Shown: positions 1-12,894 of the stretch, in pieces | Numbering within the stretch: the stretch's first letter is position 1 | How the letters are laid out: the number at the start of each line of letters is the position of its first letter | Origin: Sipunculus nudus | Lineage: Eukaryota; Annelida; Sipuncula; Golfingiida; Sipunculidae | NCBI GenBank assembly: GCA_026874595.1 | Contig: CM049306.1 | Coordinates: 102,501,142-102,565,141 of the forward strand | DNA: 64,000 nt | Reading direction: 5' to 3' | Notes under the pieces: model-generated | The model's database searches: none | What the model was told of the DNA's origin: nothing | The model's input: the letters and a program-made list of their open reading frames with translations, nothing else | Translations under genes and position numbers: made by a program

Positions 1-2077
1 GATCCAGGTCAGGGTCAGACAGGTGTGAGGTAATGCTTTGTATTGAGTTAAGGTGGGCTTGGTGCTGTAATCAGGCAGCCGAGAACATAGCATTCCGAGT
101 GAAAAAGCTGTTCAAAACTAGAATTTATGAACCTGCAGAATGTTTAGTTGCACACAAATCCCGTATGCCTAATCTCCGTAAATGAGAGAGACCTTGTATA
201 TATGTAAATTATTGTCTGCTTTATGTCTTTTTTTCAGCTGTGAATTTTATTTTGTGCAGAAGAGAAGTTCTAGTCATGATTTTTTAATATGGATTCCGAT
301 GAAATCTCTGTTCATTGCCTGTATAACTAAGTGACTATAAATTTAACATCTGTGTTAATATGTTTGCTCAGTGATACTTAATGTGGTTCGTTTTGTGATA
401 TTTAAGAGGAAATGACAAGGAATGGGATGTTCCATTCCTTCAAAATATTATTGACCAAAAAGTAACTGTTCCCACCCAGACGTCCTGTAAGTTAACCTGC
501 AGAGAATAGACATTGTAGATAGATGTTTCTGGTTTGTTTGCATGGGATAACTCACTATATTTCATTGGAGAAGGGATTTAATTATGAAACGCTCATTTGC
601 ATACGGATCTCAGCTGCTACCCAGAAGCCATTTTGCATACATTTCTCCGAGATGGGATGTATCATTGTTTATCATTACTAGACATTACGGACGGTCACGT
701 GACTGCGAGGGAGGATATCAGTTTCAGGATATCATTATTATGGTATTTGAAACGCCATAATCCACTAACATATTTTGGCTCATTGCGTAAATGGTGATTC
801 TTTTAAACAGCTTTTTAAATTTACAGTGAGCATAGGAAACGATAGGATAATGTACGTTACAAATAGTAATATTCAGGTTGCTGTTGGGACTTGGAAAAGA
901 AAAAAAGGGAGTTTACAGTCAAGGACAGAGTCGCATTTTTTTTCTCTCCAGTAAATTATATACCCGAAGTACACGAAGGCATGTACAAACAGGGGGAGGG
1001 GGGGGGGGGCTATGGGGTTAGCTTATAACAGAGCTAACGTTCATTGTGGAGTTCATTCGACATACCGGCTGGTCGTATATGTAGTCCATGGCATAGTTAT
1101 TGAGAAATTGGCTTCTTTCTGTGAAAGATATTGATTTTTACTTTGAGGTAACAATTGAGGTTATCCGGTTCAGGCGAGCCCTCGACGGGATATCCTTTTC
1201 ATTGCATGTCTAAAATGAGCAGTTTTCTTCAGGCAAACTCTGTATTTACTATGTATGGCTTTTAGAAGGCTTACCGGTACAGCTTTTGTTCAGGGGATAT
1301 ATATATAATATATATTAACCCTGTACAATTGACCTACATATTTGTTAAGATGTACAGTTTGTCTGACCAATTATTCTTCAGAGAAGAATGTTTGCTTGAG
1401 TTGAAGGGACCAATGCATAAATTTAGGGGTACATGTTGTATGGAGTGTGCACAATCTGATATAATCTGTATATTACTTAAAATGAAATAATACAGTTAAC
1501 AACCGTTTTGTCTAGAGTAACATAGGACTGTTTCAATTTAATGACATGCATGTTTGTTGAAGATTATATGTGAACCTGTACATATATGTTTGTTAAAAAG
1601 TAAATGTGAAATATGTACATAATAATGTTTGTTTTAACGTAAATGTGAAACATGGACATTAAATCACTAATGCTCAGATCTGTGTTTTGGTTAAGTTTTT
1701 ATTAAGCTGACTGTGATCAATTTATCGATCACCCTCCACTTACAAATCAACCGTTCGCGATCAGTTCTTTTGTAACAGATGGTACTATACGAATGTTGCA
1801 GTAATTGTATCCCTGTGACCCATGAATGGGTTCGGCAATGTTAAATACTCCTTGCAAGTTCGACTGGAGGCAGTCCAGATTTTATACTATCGACCCACCC
1901 TCTTCAAAATGCCCCTTCACCATCGGTCTACCGGAAGACCTCGGGGTCTCCAGATGGATCAACCCGGCCCCGCGACCTATATAGGTTATATACAATGATA
2001 CGATCGTATTCTCGTCAAAGGGAGTTTTGTTATCCTTGCATTGTGACAAAAACTTTAGCCCCATAGTGTAAATATTT
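1..2077. other. Intergenic DNA, no gene recognised
   Basis: AT-rich DNA without a recognisable exon. One frame is open from the window edge to a stop at about 185 and could be the tail of a gene lying to the left, but it has no start and matches nothing I know. There is a G run at 992-1009. The last part, about 1880-2070, is slightly richer in GC. I see no RNA gene or repeat with a second copy in the window. Confidence 0.5.
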
Positions 2078-3426
2078 TTAGCGAACCTGTGAGCTTATGC
2101 GATGGTGTGGCGTCGGCCGTCGTCTGTACGTTAACCAATACTATCTTGAAAACGCTAAGAGTTAGCATCACAAAATTTTATTTAAAAAATTAGTAACCTA
2201 AAAAAACTATCGGATTTTTCTTATTTTTTGGCTACCTGTATTTTCTTAGATTTTATAGGGAAAAAGCTTTAAAAATCTTCTCCGAAACTGTTCAGCCAAA
2301 TTGTCCAATATTTCGCAGAAATGATTCCTGAAACAATCTCTCTCAAATTTGTTTGAATTGTTTAAGTTCGGTGATTTTTGGCCGAGTTACAGGAAGTTGA
2401 ACTTTGTCAATTGTCAAAAAAGCATACTAAAATTACAATCTCAGAAACGGCTGGAGCTATCATCACCAAATTTTATGCCAATGTTGGTCACATGAGTCAT
2501 ATCTGAAATTGAGGTATTGGTGGCGCCACCTGCATCAGCCTTTTTTGTACGGGGGGTCATCAGTGCCCGTATCACACTGAGGGCTACAAAAAACTTCTTT
2601 TCTAAAACCATACGGCCAAATTGTTTAATATAGCACAGAAATGATCCTAGGGTGGTGCTTTTTGAAGTTTGTTCAAATGGTCTCAGTTCAGTGACTTTTG
2701 GCTGAGTTATGGGAATCTGAATTTAGTCATATGCCATAACATCCAATTTTAGCTCAGTGGCTACAAAGATCTTCTTCTCAAAAACCACTGGGCCAAATTC
2801 TTAAATCTCACACATCAATTATCCTTAGATGTTGATAATTCAAGTTTGTTAAAATGGTTTTGGTTCAGTGATTTTTGGCTGAGTTATGGGAAGCTTAACT
2901 TAGCCATTTTGCTGTATTTTCCCATATGAGTAAACGTGCAAAACGTTTTTTGACTGACGCCACTGAGGTCAATTTGTTTAATATTTTACAAGAATAATCC
3001 CCTGAATAATTCTTATAATAATTGTCTTTTATGTTTCCAAAGAATGAATTTTGGCTGAATTATAAAGATTGAATTGAGTCATTTTACCATATATGTTAGC
3101 TGTGTGAAACAGATACACCCAGCCGGGCACCAGTTTATCAGCATTTCTTACATCATCATGCCTCTAGACATTCAGGTTATCTATTGTTAATATTGACAAG
3201 AATGTTTTTAAAAGCTTTTAAAAAAATGTAGATTTTTGATTTTATATATTCCTCATGCGAGGCAATGTTTACAATCACAGGTATACAGCTCTGTGGGTCT
3301 ATAAAGATGGCTGTACATGGATTATAAATAATTGGTATCCATACTCAACTTAATTCAAGATTTTGCCATCAGTGAGATGTATCTGTATTAAAATTTTGCA
3401 TTCAATATGCATCTATGAAAATTTTA
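2078..3426 (+). repeat. R1 interspersed repeat, copy 1 (5' part)
   Basis: Starts with the family's terminal motif GCGAACCTGTG at 2081, followed by GAGCTTATGCGATGG and a GTCGTCTGTACGTTAACC block. The body then matches copy 2 closely (for example GGTGGCGCCACCTGCAT at about 2519, against 3849 in copy 2). It stops where copy 2 begins, so it is a 5' part lying directly upstream of a second 5' end. The inverted copy at 33685-34690 contains sequence from this part joined to the 3' part of copy 2. It has no ORF of note and the coding potential is nil. Confidence 0.75.
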
Positions 3427-6005
3427 GCGAACCTGTGAGCTAATGCGATGGTGTGGCAGCGTCCGTCGTTTGTACGTTACCTCATACTATCTCAAAAACG
3501 ACTGGAGCTAGCATCATGAAATTTAATGCAAAAAATTAGCCATCTGAAAAACTCTGCATTATCTAAGATTTTATAGTAAAAAGATAAAAAAACTTTAAAA
3601 TATTATCTCCTCCAAAACAGTCGAGCCAAATTGTTCAATATTTCTCATAAATAATCTTTTATACCATCTCTCTCAAGTTTGTGTGAATGGTTCAAGTACG
3701 GTGAATTTTGGCCGAGTTACAGGAAGTTGAACTTAGTCAACTGTCCAAAAAAGCATACTAAAATGACAATCTCAGAAACGGCCGGAGCTATCATCACCAA
3801 ATTTTATGCCAGTGTTGGTCACATGAGTCATATATGAAATTCAGGTATTGGTGGCGCCACCTGCATTTTTTTTTGTACGGGGGTCATTGGTCATCTGTAC
3901 ATTAACCCATAATTTCTCAGGAATAGTAGGAGCTACCATCCCCAGATTTTATGCAATAATCTGTCACATATGAAATGTTGTGGGATTCAGCTTATTTATT
4001 TGCTATCTGCATTTACATTTATAGGGAAAAAGCTGAAAAACCTTTTAAAAGTCTTCTTCTTGTAAACGGTCCAACCAAATCGTTCAATATTTTACATAAA
4101 TGATCTCAGTGGCAAGCCCTCTCAAGTCAGTCAAATGGTTTGCATTTGATGAATTTTAGCGGAGTTACACGAATTTGAACTTAGTCATTTGGCCAAGTAA
4201 GCATTCTGACATAGTAATCTCAGAAATGACAGAAGCTAGCCTTACCAAGTATTGTTCAAATGTTGGTCACATGACTCATATTTGAAGTTGCAGATTTCGT
4301 GGTGCCATCTACATTGACCTGTTTTTTATGGGCAAAAACCTCATAATTTTAGCCTCTTTCAGCTTAAAATGTTTATGATGAAACTGTCAAGTTGGATCGT
4401 TTAATTTTTCAAAAGAATTATCCTAGGACATGGTTCTTTCAATCATATCAGAATAGAATGAGTTTGTTGATTTTTGATTGAGTCATGAAAAGCTTAAGTT
4501 GGTCTTATGGCCATTATTATGCCTATTTCAAACTGAGGACTGCAATAATGTTCTTCTACAAAATTATTGTTTCAATTATTACTTCTGTAACATTGCACAA
4601 AATTATTCTTAGTTAGCCTTTGTTCAAGTTTACTTGAATGATTTTTGACAGAATTATTGGACCTTTTACAATGAAAGGACAGCATCTTTTATTATTCTAG
4701 ATATTTTGATAAAAGGTTTATGAATATGTCAGCTTGAAAAAAAGGTATTTTAGCCAAAGTCTTTCAGTATGTGTAAACAGATTTACCAACAGGCCAAGAT
4801 TGTGTCTGCATCTATAAATAGGTTGAGAAACTGCCAACTGTTTCAGATTTGGCAACAGATCAAGAGTTCATTCAGTGCAGCCAGATATAGGTCAAGAGTT
4901 CAATCAGTGCAGCCAAGCACAAGACATGTGATCCCCGCATGGGTGACATGTTAACACCTCATGGGCACCATGTGGTCACCTCATAGGTCGCATGTGATCA
5001 CCTCATGAGTATCATGTGATCACCTCATGGGTGTCATGCCCCTCAGGGTTGCATGTGGAGCCAATCTGTGAGCTTATGCAATGGTGTGCCTACTATTTCA
5101 GATTTGGCAACAGGCCAAAGGTCAGTCTGGATCTATTTTAGCTTTGGCAGACTGCCAACTGTATCAGATAAGGCAACAGGTCAAGAGTTCACACATTGCA
5201 GCCAGGTATAGGTCAGGAGTTCACTCAGTGCATTAGCTGCATTCTATTTATGGCCTTGACAGACTGCCCACTGCATCTGATTTGGCACCAAAGTTCAGCC
5301 TGGATCTATTTATAGCTTTATGCAACAGGTCAAGATTTCACTCAGTGCAGCCAGGTACAGGTCAAAAGTTCACTCAGTCTAGCCAGGTGAAGGTCATGAG
5401 TTCGCTCAGTGCAGTAGCCTGAGCTAGCAATTTGTCACAGTTTACTCGGGCCAACTGACTTTCTCACCTGAGCCTGGACAGCCCCATGCATCAGACTCAA
5501 GGTAAGTTTGATGTATTGGCCTGATATCTTGACCTGTCTATGTGTCTTTGGTGGCTTTTTTGTTCACAAGACAGGTTTCGCCACCTTAAATGACCTTTGC
5601 ACAGTGTATGTGCCTGCTTATATCTACAGAGGGATTTAATATATCAGCCTGAAACTGGGCATATTTATACATATCGAATAGATTTGTCGTATAAAAGACT
5701 GGTGGTGCCACCTACAATAATTTTTGCACAGTGTGTGTTTGCTTATTTCTCAAGAGGGGTTTGATATATCAGTATGAAATTGGGCATATGTATATATCTC
5801 TGATAGCTTCGTTGTATACAGGACTGGTGATGCCACCTACAATCATTCTTGTGTTGTGTGCACCCATGCCAGAAATTCAGCAGTGATGTTTGTGTAATTG
5901 TTTCTTATTCAAAATGTTTAGTACTTGCAGTGTTCATATACATGAAAAGTAATGGTCCAGCATTGAAGCATTATACCTGGTGTATTTCCCAATGCACAGG
6001 TTCGC
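3427..6005 (+). mobile_element. R1 element, copy 2, with 11-bp terminal inverted repeats
   Basis: The left end GCGAACCTGTG (3427-3437) is matched exactly by its inverted complement CACAGGTTCGC at 5995-6005. Just inside, both ends carry an ATTGG/ATGCGATGG-like segment. The interior holds GGTGGCGCCACCTGCAT, a zone of short subrepeats (about 4770-5430) and lines such as 'GCCACCTACAATAATTTTTG' repeated near 5700 and 5830. No transposase-like ORF is present, so if mobile it was non-autonomous. I could not find a target-site duplication. The element class is not decided by what I can see. Confidence 0.6.
4770..5430 (+). repeat. Short subrepeats inside R1
   Basis: Imperfect direct repeats of roughly 80-90 bp built around GGCAACAGGTCAAGAGTTCA, CACTCAGTGCAGCCAGGTA and TTTGGCAGACTGCCAACTG. 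The same subrepeats recur at 7210-7330, 16480-16690 and, inverted, at 34030-34340, which ties those places to the R1 family. A run of CTCATGGGTGTCATGTGATC-type repeats lies at about 4925-5040 and again at 7355-7440. Confidence 0.7.
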
Positions 6006-6145
6006 ATTAAGCCTGTAGGCCTTGTTTAAGAACCTAATTGCAACATAACGGCATTACTTCAGTTGTCGTATATATTGTTAAAGAAGTCACGGTCCGTAAA
6101 TACCGTCACAGCCGCCATGACATGAGCTGTGAAAATGGATTTTTA

Positions 6146-7463
6146 GCGAACGTTTGAGCTTCTGCGATGGTTTGGCGTCGGCCGTCGTCTGTACGTTAAC
6201 CTTTACTATCTCGAAAACGACAGGAGCTAGCATCACGAAATTTAATGCAAAAAAATAGCCGTCTGAAAAACTATCGGATATTTGCATTTTTTGTAGCTAA
6301 CTGCATTTTCTTAGATTTTATAGAGAAAAAGCTAAAAAAAAAAAACCTTTAAATTCTCCTTTGAAACGGTCCAGCGAAATTGGTCTACTAAAATGACAAT
6401 CTCAGAAATTGCAGGAGCTAACTTACCCATATTTTATGCAAAAATCTGTCACGTCAAATATTGTCGGATTAAGCATTTTTTTGTTGCTATCTGCATTTAC
6501 ATTTTATAGGGAAAAAGCTGAAAAACCTTTAAAAGTCTTCTTCTTGTAAACGGTCCAGCCAAACTGTTCAATATTTTACAGAAATGATCCCAGAGGCAAG
6601 CCCTCTCAAGTTTGTTCAAATGGTTTGCGTTTGATCAATTTTGTCGGAGTTATGCGTATTTGATCTAAGTCATTTTGCCAAGTAAGTTTACTGACATTGC
6701 AATCTCAGAAATGACTTGAACTAGCATCACCAGTTATTGTGCAAATGTTGGTCACATGACTCATATTTGAATTGCAGATTTCGTGGCGCAACCTACATTG
6801 ACCTGTATTTTAATGGACAAAAAACTCATAATTTAGCCTCTTTCAGCTTAAATAATGTTAATGATGAAACTGTCAAGTTGAATCGTTCAATTTTTCACAA
6901 GAATTATCCTAGAATATGGTTCTTTCAATCAAATAAGAATAGATTGAGTTTGTTGAAATTTAGTAGAGTCGTAAAAAGCTTAAGTTGGTCTTATGGCCAT
7001 TATTAAGTCTATTTCAAACTGAGGACTGCAAATGTCTTTTTCTACAAAACTGTTGTTTGAATTATAACTTCTGTATCATTGGAAATTTTTTTCTTGGGTG
7101 GCCTTTATTAATATTTTATTGTCTTTTATTATTCTAGATATTTTGATTAAAAGTCTTATGAAATTGTCAGCTTGAAAAAAAAATTATCCAAAGTCTTTCA
7201 ATATGTGTTAACAGATTTGCCAACAGGCCAAGATTGTGTCTGTATCTATAAATAGGTTGAAAAACATCAACTGTTTCAGATTTGGCAATAGGTCAATAGT
7301 TAATTCAGTGCAGCCAAAATAGGCCAAGAGTTCAATAAGTGCAGCTAGGCACAAGGCATCTCATGGGTGTCATGTGAACACCTCATGGGCACAATATGAT
7401 CACCTCATGAGTATCATGTGATCACCTCATTGGTGTAATGCCCCTCAGGGCTGCATGTGGAGC
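6146..7463 (+). repeat. R1 repeat, copy 3
   Basis: Starts with a slightly changed terminal motif (GCGAACGTTTGAGC) and the GTCGGCCGTCGTCTGTACG block, then follows copy 2, including the segment with CATATTTGAATTGCAGATTT and the subrepeats at 7210-7330. It lacks the 3' terminal motif; the next R1 start follows at 7464. Its 89-codon open frame (6737-7006) is an accident of the repeat. Confidence 0.7.
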
Positions 7464-7640
7464 CAACCTGTGAGCTTATGAAATGGTGTGGCGTCGTCTG
7501 TCTTCTGTATGTTAACTCATACTATTTCGAAAATTGGCAGGAGCTAGCATCACGAAATTTTATACAAAAATTAGTCATCTGAAAAACATGATATTAAATT
7601 TTACGATCAACTTGACATCCGTGTAAGACTTTGTTAGTGA
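7464..7640 (+). repeat. R1 repeat, copy 4 (short 5' fragment)
   Basis: Begins AACCTGTGAGCTTATG and continues through GGCGTCGTCTGTCTTCTG and GGAGCTAGCATCACGAAATT, the standard R1 5' order, then loses similarity after about 7590. It makes three successive R1 5' ends within this cluster (3427, 6146, 7464). Confidence 0.65.
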
Positions 7641-7740
7641 ATTTGGGAAATATCAAATAGTTTTGCTGACATTAAATATACATGTACTGGTTACATGTAT
7701 TTAAACACCATGCCTGTTTCAACGGCAACACGTTTATGCA

Positions 7741-10040
7741 TTTTTTAGCTTAGCTGAATATAAGTCATCTAAGGTAGAGTCGTGCTCAATTGTCCGTCGT
7801 CCTTCCGTCTATCGTGCCGCCCGTGAGTCCGTCCGTTAGACTGGCACGTTTTGAAACCGTTAGACCTACGAAACCAAAATTCGGCATTTATGATCTCCCC
7901 AAAATCTCCTACCAAACCGAAAACTGGGTCACATTTTGTTCCTTCAAGACATTAAGGAAACCCTCAAATTTCCATGAAAAACCTATTTTCACACCTCAGG
8001 ACTGCCTAATATCAAAACTACTTATCTTTGTTGCTTAATATATATCAGTAGTATTCTCCTGTATATTTTGTTCCTTCAAGACATTAAGGAAATCCTCAAA
8101 TTTCCATGAAAAACCTATTTTCACACCTCAGGACTGCCTAATATCAAAACTACTTATCTTTGTTGCTTAATATTTATCAGTAGTATTCCCCTGTATATTT
8201 GCTATATACATGCCATCCATTAAGTCCGTTAAGTGTTATCCCTCTAAGTTATGGGCCTGATCATAATGGACAATCAGGAAAGGTATTTACTCGCTTCACA
8301 TGATAATTTGTTAGGCTAGAGACTTTTTTTCAAAGTATATTACTATGTTTAAGTAAGACCTTAATGTATACCCAAAATTAGACCTGAATTTTGTAAATGT
8401 TCATAGTCATTAGCATAAAAATAAGTGAAGTACTTTAGATTTCGCCCAACTTTGTTTTTTTCCTGCGATTATTGTAGATTTAATTTTCACAACATGTAAA
8501 CGTAAGTATTTAATCTGTTTAACTTTAAAATTTGAAAGTAAAAGGATGAAAATTAAGCTAGTTAGTGAATTTATTCTTGAAGCTATATTGTAGTCACTTG
8601 CTTTGTCCAGATGCAGGTTGGCCACTCCTGGTCACTTGAAGTCAGCTATGCCAGGTTTCAGGATTTGTTACAGGTCACTGGTGGAGATCCCCTGCTCTGA
8701 CAGGTGAATAGTTATTCTCATACCAACTCCACCCCACATCCCCGCCGACCCTCCCCACCGAATGTTAAGCAGTAATTGTTCATTAACTGTAATGCTGTTT
8801 CCACTCTTATATACAAATTGTTTCTTGAAAAAGTATTTTAAGGAGTAATCCAGAAAATGCCATGTTGTGTAAATGTAGCAATGAAAAATCTCTCTTTTAA
8901 ATAATTAAAAAAAAAACTAAAATATAATTAAACCCATCAGTTTGCCTTAATTTATAAAATAAGAAGCAAATTATGGATAAACCAAGGCACAATATAGAAT
9001 TGTGAAATCTGAATCAAGTATTATTTTTATATATTTATAGTTTTGCAAATTCGAAAGATATTTTTGTGGTAAAAAATAAATTCATTCGTATACATGATGT
9101 GATGTTATCTGACAAGATTGATATGTTCAGATATATATGTTAAAATGGAAAAATTTAGAAATGTGAACTTAAAAAAATGGATGTGATAAAAACAAATGCC
9201 CCATGGGTCATGACGCTCAGCCGACTTACATGTTGACAATATGTCCTTGCACAGGCAACTGAATAAGATAATGTTAGTGGCATCATCATGCATATAAGCT
9301 AAAGTTCATCAAGACCCATAAACACACCAAATTTGATGACAATCTCATCCAGCCTTTCCTGAGGAATCTGGCAATTTGTGTGTTTTTTGCATTATTTCTG
9401 GGGTGCTCAAACATGGCCCAAAAATCTAGGTCCAATGGTTATGAATTGTGCCCTGCTTTGGTATAAAATTTCAGTTATCCCGGGGGATGCTTATAAGCCC
9501 CATAGCTCGAAGAATACGGGTAGCAGAAACCTAACTACAGGTTTCCAATGAGATTTTTCATGGACCTGCCTGGATGTCTAGTTAGAGGAGTCTAGGTCCA
9601 ATAGTGACCATTTGTGCCCTGTCAACTGACGTCTGCATATTTAAAGGTCTAAAAAATGAGAAAAAAAATTCTTCAATTCGAAAAGAAATTCAGTCGGCGC
9701 TACCAGCCTGCAGGAACTGATGAAACATTCCATGATAATTTTGCATGCAAAGAATCATGGTGATCAATTCATTGATTGATGTTCAGATACTGGAGCTTTT
9801 GCATCATATTTTTTATCATTCTAGGGGATACTTCTGAGCCCCACAGCTGGGAGGATATTGGTAACAGTGACCTGATTTCAGGTTTCCAATGAGATTTTTC
9901 ATTGACCTCCCAGCATGTCAAGTAAGAAGGTTCCAGGTCCAGCGGTTACGATATGTGCATAGTTAACGGACAGACGGACGGACGACGGACAAAGAGGGAT
10001 TGCTATAGCTCAGATGACTTTCAGTCAACTGAGCTAAAAA
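7741..10040 (+). mobile_element. R2 element with long terminal inverted repeats
   Basis: The left end (TTTTTTAGCTTAGCTGAATA, then AAGTCATCT and a TTGTCCGTCGTCC block) is the inverted complement of the right end (ACGGACGACGGACAAAG, then CAGATGACTTTCAGTCAACT and GAGCTAAAAA, ending about 10040). The arms are about 70 bp. The interior contains a 132-bp direct duplication and, at 9300-9960, repeated phrases of the type GGTTTCCAATGAGATTT and TAGGTCCAATGGTTA that also fill 36330-38660. No transposase ORF is present. The ends are a pattern seen widely in molluscan DNA; the class is undecided. Confidence 0.65.
7933..8196 (+). repeat. 132-bp direct tandem duplication, two copies
   Basis: The segment starting ATTTTGTTCCTTCAAGACAT at 7933 is repeated at 8065 with few changes, including CCTCAGGACTGCCTAATATC and the TTGCTTAATAT tail. 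It lies inside the R2 element and is recent by its high identity. Confidence 0.85.
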
Positions 10041-10748
10041 TGAGGAACCCCCCACCCCCGGTGCCATTGATTCCTTTGCACCTGTTAACTGGGACATTAG
10101 TTTAATTGCAAATGTGAAAATATATATTTAATTTTAAAAAAAAATGATTGGATGAGAAAAAATTAAGATCTAAATGAAGCATATTCTTTCCTCAGGAAAA
10201 TGGAACATAAAGAAATCAGCTCTGTCTATCCATTATCCGTTATCATTAAATATATATTAAATATGAAATTGTTACTATAAGCACTGTTGAAATAACTTTT
10301 ATATGCTGAATGTGTATGGATTAAAGTTATTAAAGTCTGAAATTTGAAAGCAATCCATATATTCAGTTATGAAATACTGCAGATGTTTAACTTTAAAACA
10401 ATTTGATATAATAAAAAAGTTAAGAAATATGTGAAACTTCATATATTATCAGCTTTGTTTGTCTTCTAGTCTGTCTGCCCTTTTTTTAAATATTAAGCAA
10501 TTGTGAATGAACTGTTTTATCCTGGAAGCATTGTTGAATTAAGTGAAATCCTATGTACTAGGATATACACTTTAATAATACAGAGATCTTGTAACTCCAA
10601 TTATATCCCCCCCCCCCCCCCCACCACCATCATCACCAAGTCCTTATATCTGTGAACTGGTGAAATTAGTTATATTTCAACTGTATACATTTAATAAAAT
10701 TTAAAAAAATACATATATTTAATTATATATATAATATATATATATATT

Positions 10749-10790
<42 letters not shown>

Positions 10791-12074
10791 ACAAAAATAG
10801 ATCCAATGGAACGACTGTGTAAACTAATGAACTGTCAACAATTTATCAAAAAGCCAACCAATGATCATGGTAATAATATACATAATATGTTCATCAACTG
10901 TTCACATGCTTCAAATTTACCTAGGAAATGCTCGGTTTGGTCACTAAATATTATTTGCAACAATTTCTCACTCATCAATACAAACCAATCATGTCAACCA
11001 GCCATGGCCTTATTACTTATTCCTCTCTTAGACTTTATCTCCATTAGATATTATTTTAGACTTTTACCTTCAAGGTCACCATTAGCTGAGTACAGTGACC
11101 CGTGGGTCTCTTGGACTACATGCGTGCATGACAGGATACTCACATATACAGAAGCTCACACCCGTTTGCCTTATGCTATGCTTGTTTTGATATGGGTGAT
11201 GGTGCAGGTATAAGACACGTTTAGATACGAACAACATGTTCTTTATGCTACCGTTTTACTATGGTAATGAATGCATGACATAGTCAATACACATGTAGAT
11301 ACTTTTAGACTGCTTATTTTTCGAAGTGTTGATGATTTCTGACTTCAGACTTTGTACATGAAAGAAAGTGTCACCTAAAACAAAGAACACATGGGAAAGA
11401 ACACATAGGTCATTAAAATATCACGGCTTTTTGCTTTGATGCTATATTTGTGATATGGAGCTGGTAACTTGTCAACAAGTTGGTATTCATTCGACATGTG
11501 TTGGCGTCAAAAATACTTTCATTTTCTAAATAATTGCACATTTTAGATTTACGTAGTGTATGCATGTATTATTAGAAATATTTACCACATGTATCAAACT
11601 TCAGGAGTCGTTGCTGCTAGTGTTCGTGCTAACTAACCTTTCCTGAATGTATGCTAAGAGATAGATGGAAGAGCAACTCGAATTCATACCACCAGGTTAA
11701 AAATTCATTGTACAACCACAGGTTCCAGACATGCATCCTGTTTTCATCATCTTGATTACATTAAATATCAGGAAGAAATTTGGTTTGAGTTTTCATTGAC
11801 GTGATTGGTGATTGTGAAATTTCTGTGCTTTCAGTTTCTGTGCTCTAGCAATAAATCAAGTTGTCTCTTTATGTCAGGTTTATGCCCCATTGCAGAATGC
11901 TTGGAAAAATTGTATTTCACACCATTCGCTTCTAATAATACGTTAAAGTACTACATTGCATAAGTGTGCATAATGTAACCGAATGTAGTATTTCAAGACC
12001 ACAACGGGAAATGTCAATGACAGCTTATTGTTAAATCTACCATATTACCAAAGTAGCAGGTAAACTGCTTACTG
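10041..12074. other. Intergenic DNA with C tract and AT-rich stretch
   Basis: A C run at 10607-10621 and an AT-rich tract at 10723-10789 are the only structured parts. A 135-codon open frame at 10806-11213 includes the molluscan-repeat phrase GTGACCCGTGGGTCTCTTGG (about 11095) and has no protein character I recognise. No exon, RNA gene or second-copy repeat is seen in the rest. Confidence 0.5.
10723..10789. repeat. (AT)n microsatellite
   Basis: An alternating AT tract, interrupted early by AATT and TTTATAAA steps. Confidence 0.9.
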
Positions 12075-12082
12075 TGCACAAG

Positions 12083-12244
12083 CACAGGCACTCGTTTCCT
12101 GCACTACAATGGCCTAGAAACCGTTAACACATTGAGTATGGGCGATATACCCATTATAAAAGAACTATTATAATTGGTATATCGCCCATACTCAATGTGT
12201 TTACGGTTTCTATGCAATTTTAGTGCTGGAAACGAGTGCCTGTG
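12083..12244. mobile_element. Foldback miniature element with 8-bp target duplication (hAT-like)
   Basis: A near-perfect palindrome. The left arm starts CACAGGCACTCGTTTCC, and its exact complement GGAAACGAGTGCCTGTG ends the element. The inner arms GAGTATGGGCGATATACC and GGTATATCGCCCATACTC pair around a loop of about 20 bases. The arms are about 75 bp with small bulges. The 8 bases TGCACAAG occur directly on both sides (12075-12082 and 12245-12252), as expected of an 8-bp target-site duplication. CA..TG ends plus an 8-bp duplication are typical of the hAT superfamily. It is non-autonomous. Confidence 0.85.
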
Positions 12245-12589
12245 TGCACAAGTATCTACACGTGTGCTGATTCTGATTTGAATCCCTGTCGATGTCTCAA
12301 TGTTATAACAAAGAAATCTCGGAAATCAGAAAACACGAGATTCGCACTAATGGCTTGTTATGAATTGTTATGACTTTTTTTAACAACATACCGTCTTTAT
12401 CGTATCGATAACCTTAATAGAAAGTGATGCCAACAGACCTCAGTGTGGCTTAAAGCATAATGTTGTGAGTCTCTATATATATGTACTGGTCCTTTCTTCT
12501 TGTAAACAAAGCTGCACCATCACCTCAAGTAAATGATTCATTGAATCTATACACCTGATAGCTGTGTGTTCCTACCCATGTGTGTATCA

Positions 12590-12790
12590 TAAAATTTGTA
12601 TTACATTGATTGTAAAGTAAATGTAGCAAAACAAGGCACTCTCCATGGCTCGGATGGGGACGTTCGTAGGGAATGGTTGAATCAGAGGACACGGAGAAAA
12701 CCATCGACCCTGGGCGGGCCATTACAACACTTGGGATAGAACCTTGATCGCCAGTGGAGAGAGCCGAGCCTTTTACCACTCGATTATCCT
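12590..12790 (-). mobile_element. tRNA-derived SINE
   Basis: Read on the minus strand, a tRNA-like head comes first: an A-box-like CGAGTGGTAAAAGGCTCGGC near 12783, then a B-box-like GGTTCTATCCC near 12738. It is followed by a body with GGTTTTCTCCGTG and GAGCCATGGAGAGTGCC. The same body, without the head, is found on the plus strand at 34730-34825. An 84-codon minus-strand ORF here is a by-product. Confidence 0.6.
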
Positions 12791-12844
12791 ATTCATTATA
12801 TTGAAAGAGACATAGTATCAAATACTTAAATATATAAATCAAAC

Positions 12845-12847
<3 letters not shown>

Positions 12848-12891
<44 letters not shown>
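12848..12891. repeat. (AT)n microsatellite
   Basis: About 22 uninterrupted AT units. Confidence 0.95.

Positions 12892-12894
<3 letters not shown>

Noticed and set aside
3-185. Open frame without start at the window edge
   Set aside because: Too short and compositionally unremarkable to call the end of a gene.
10806-11213. 135-codon plus-strand frame
   Set aside because: Contains repeat-derived text and no protein features; length is within chance for this composition.
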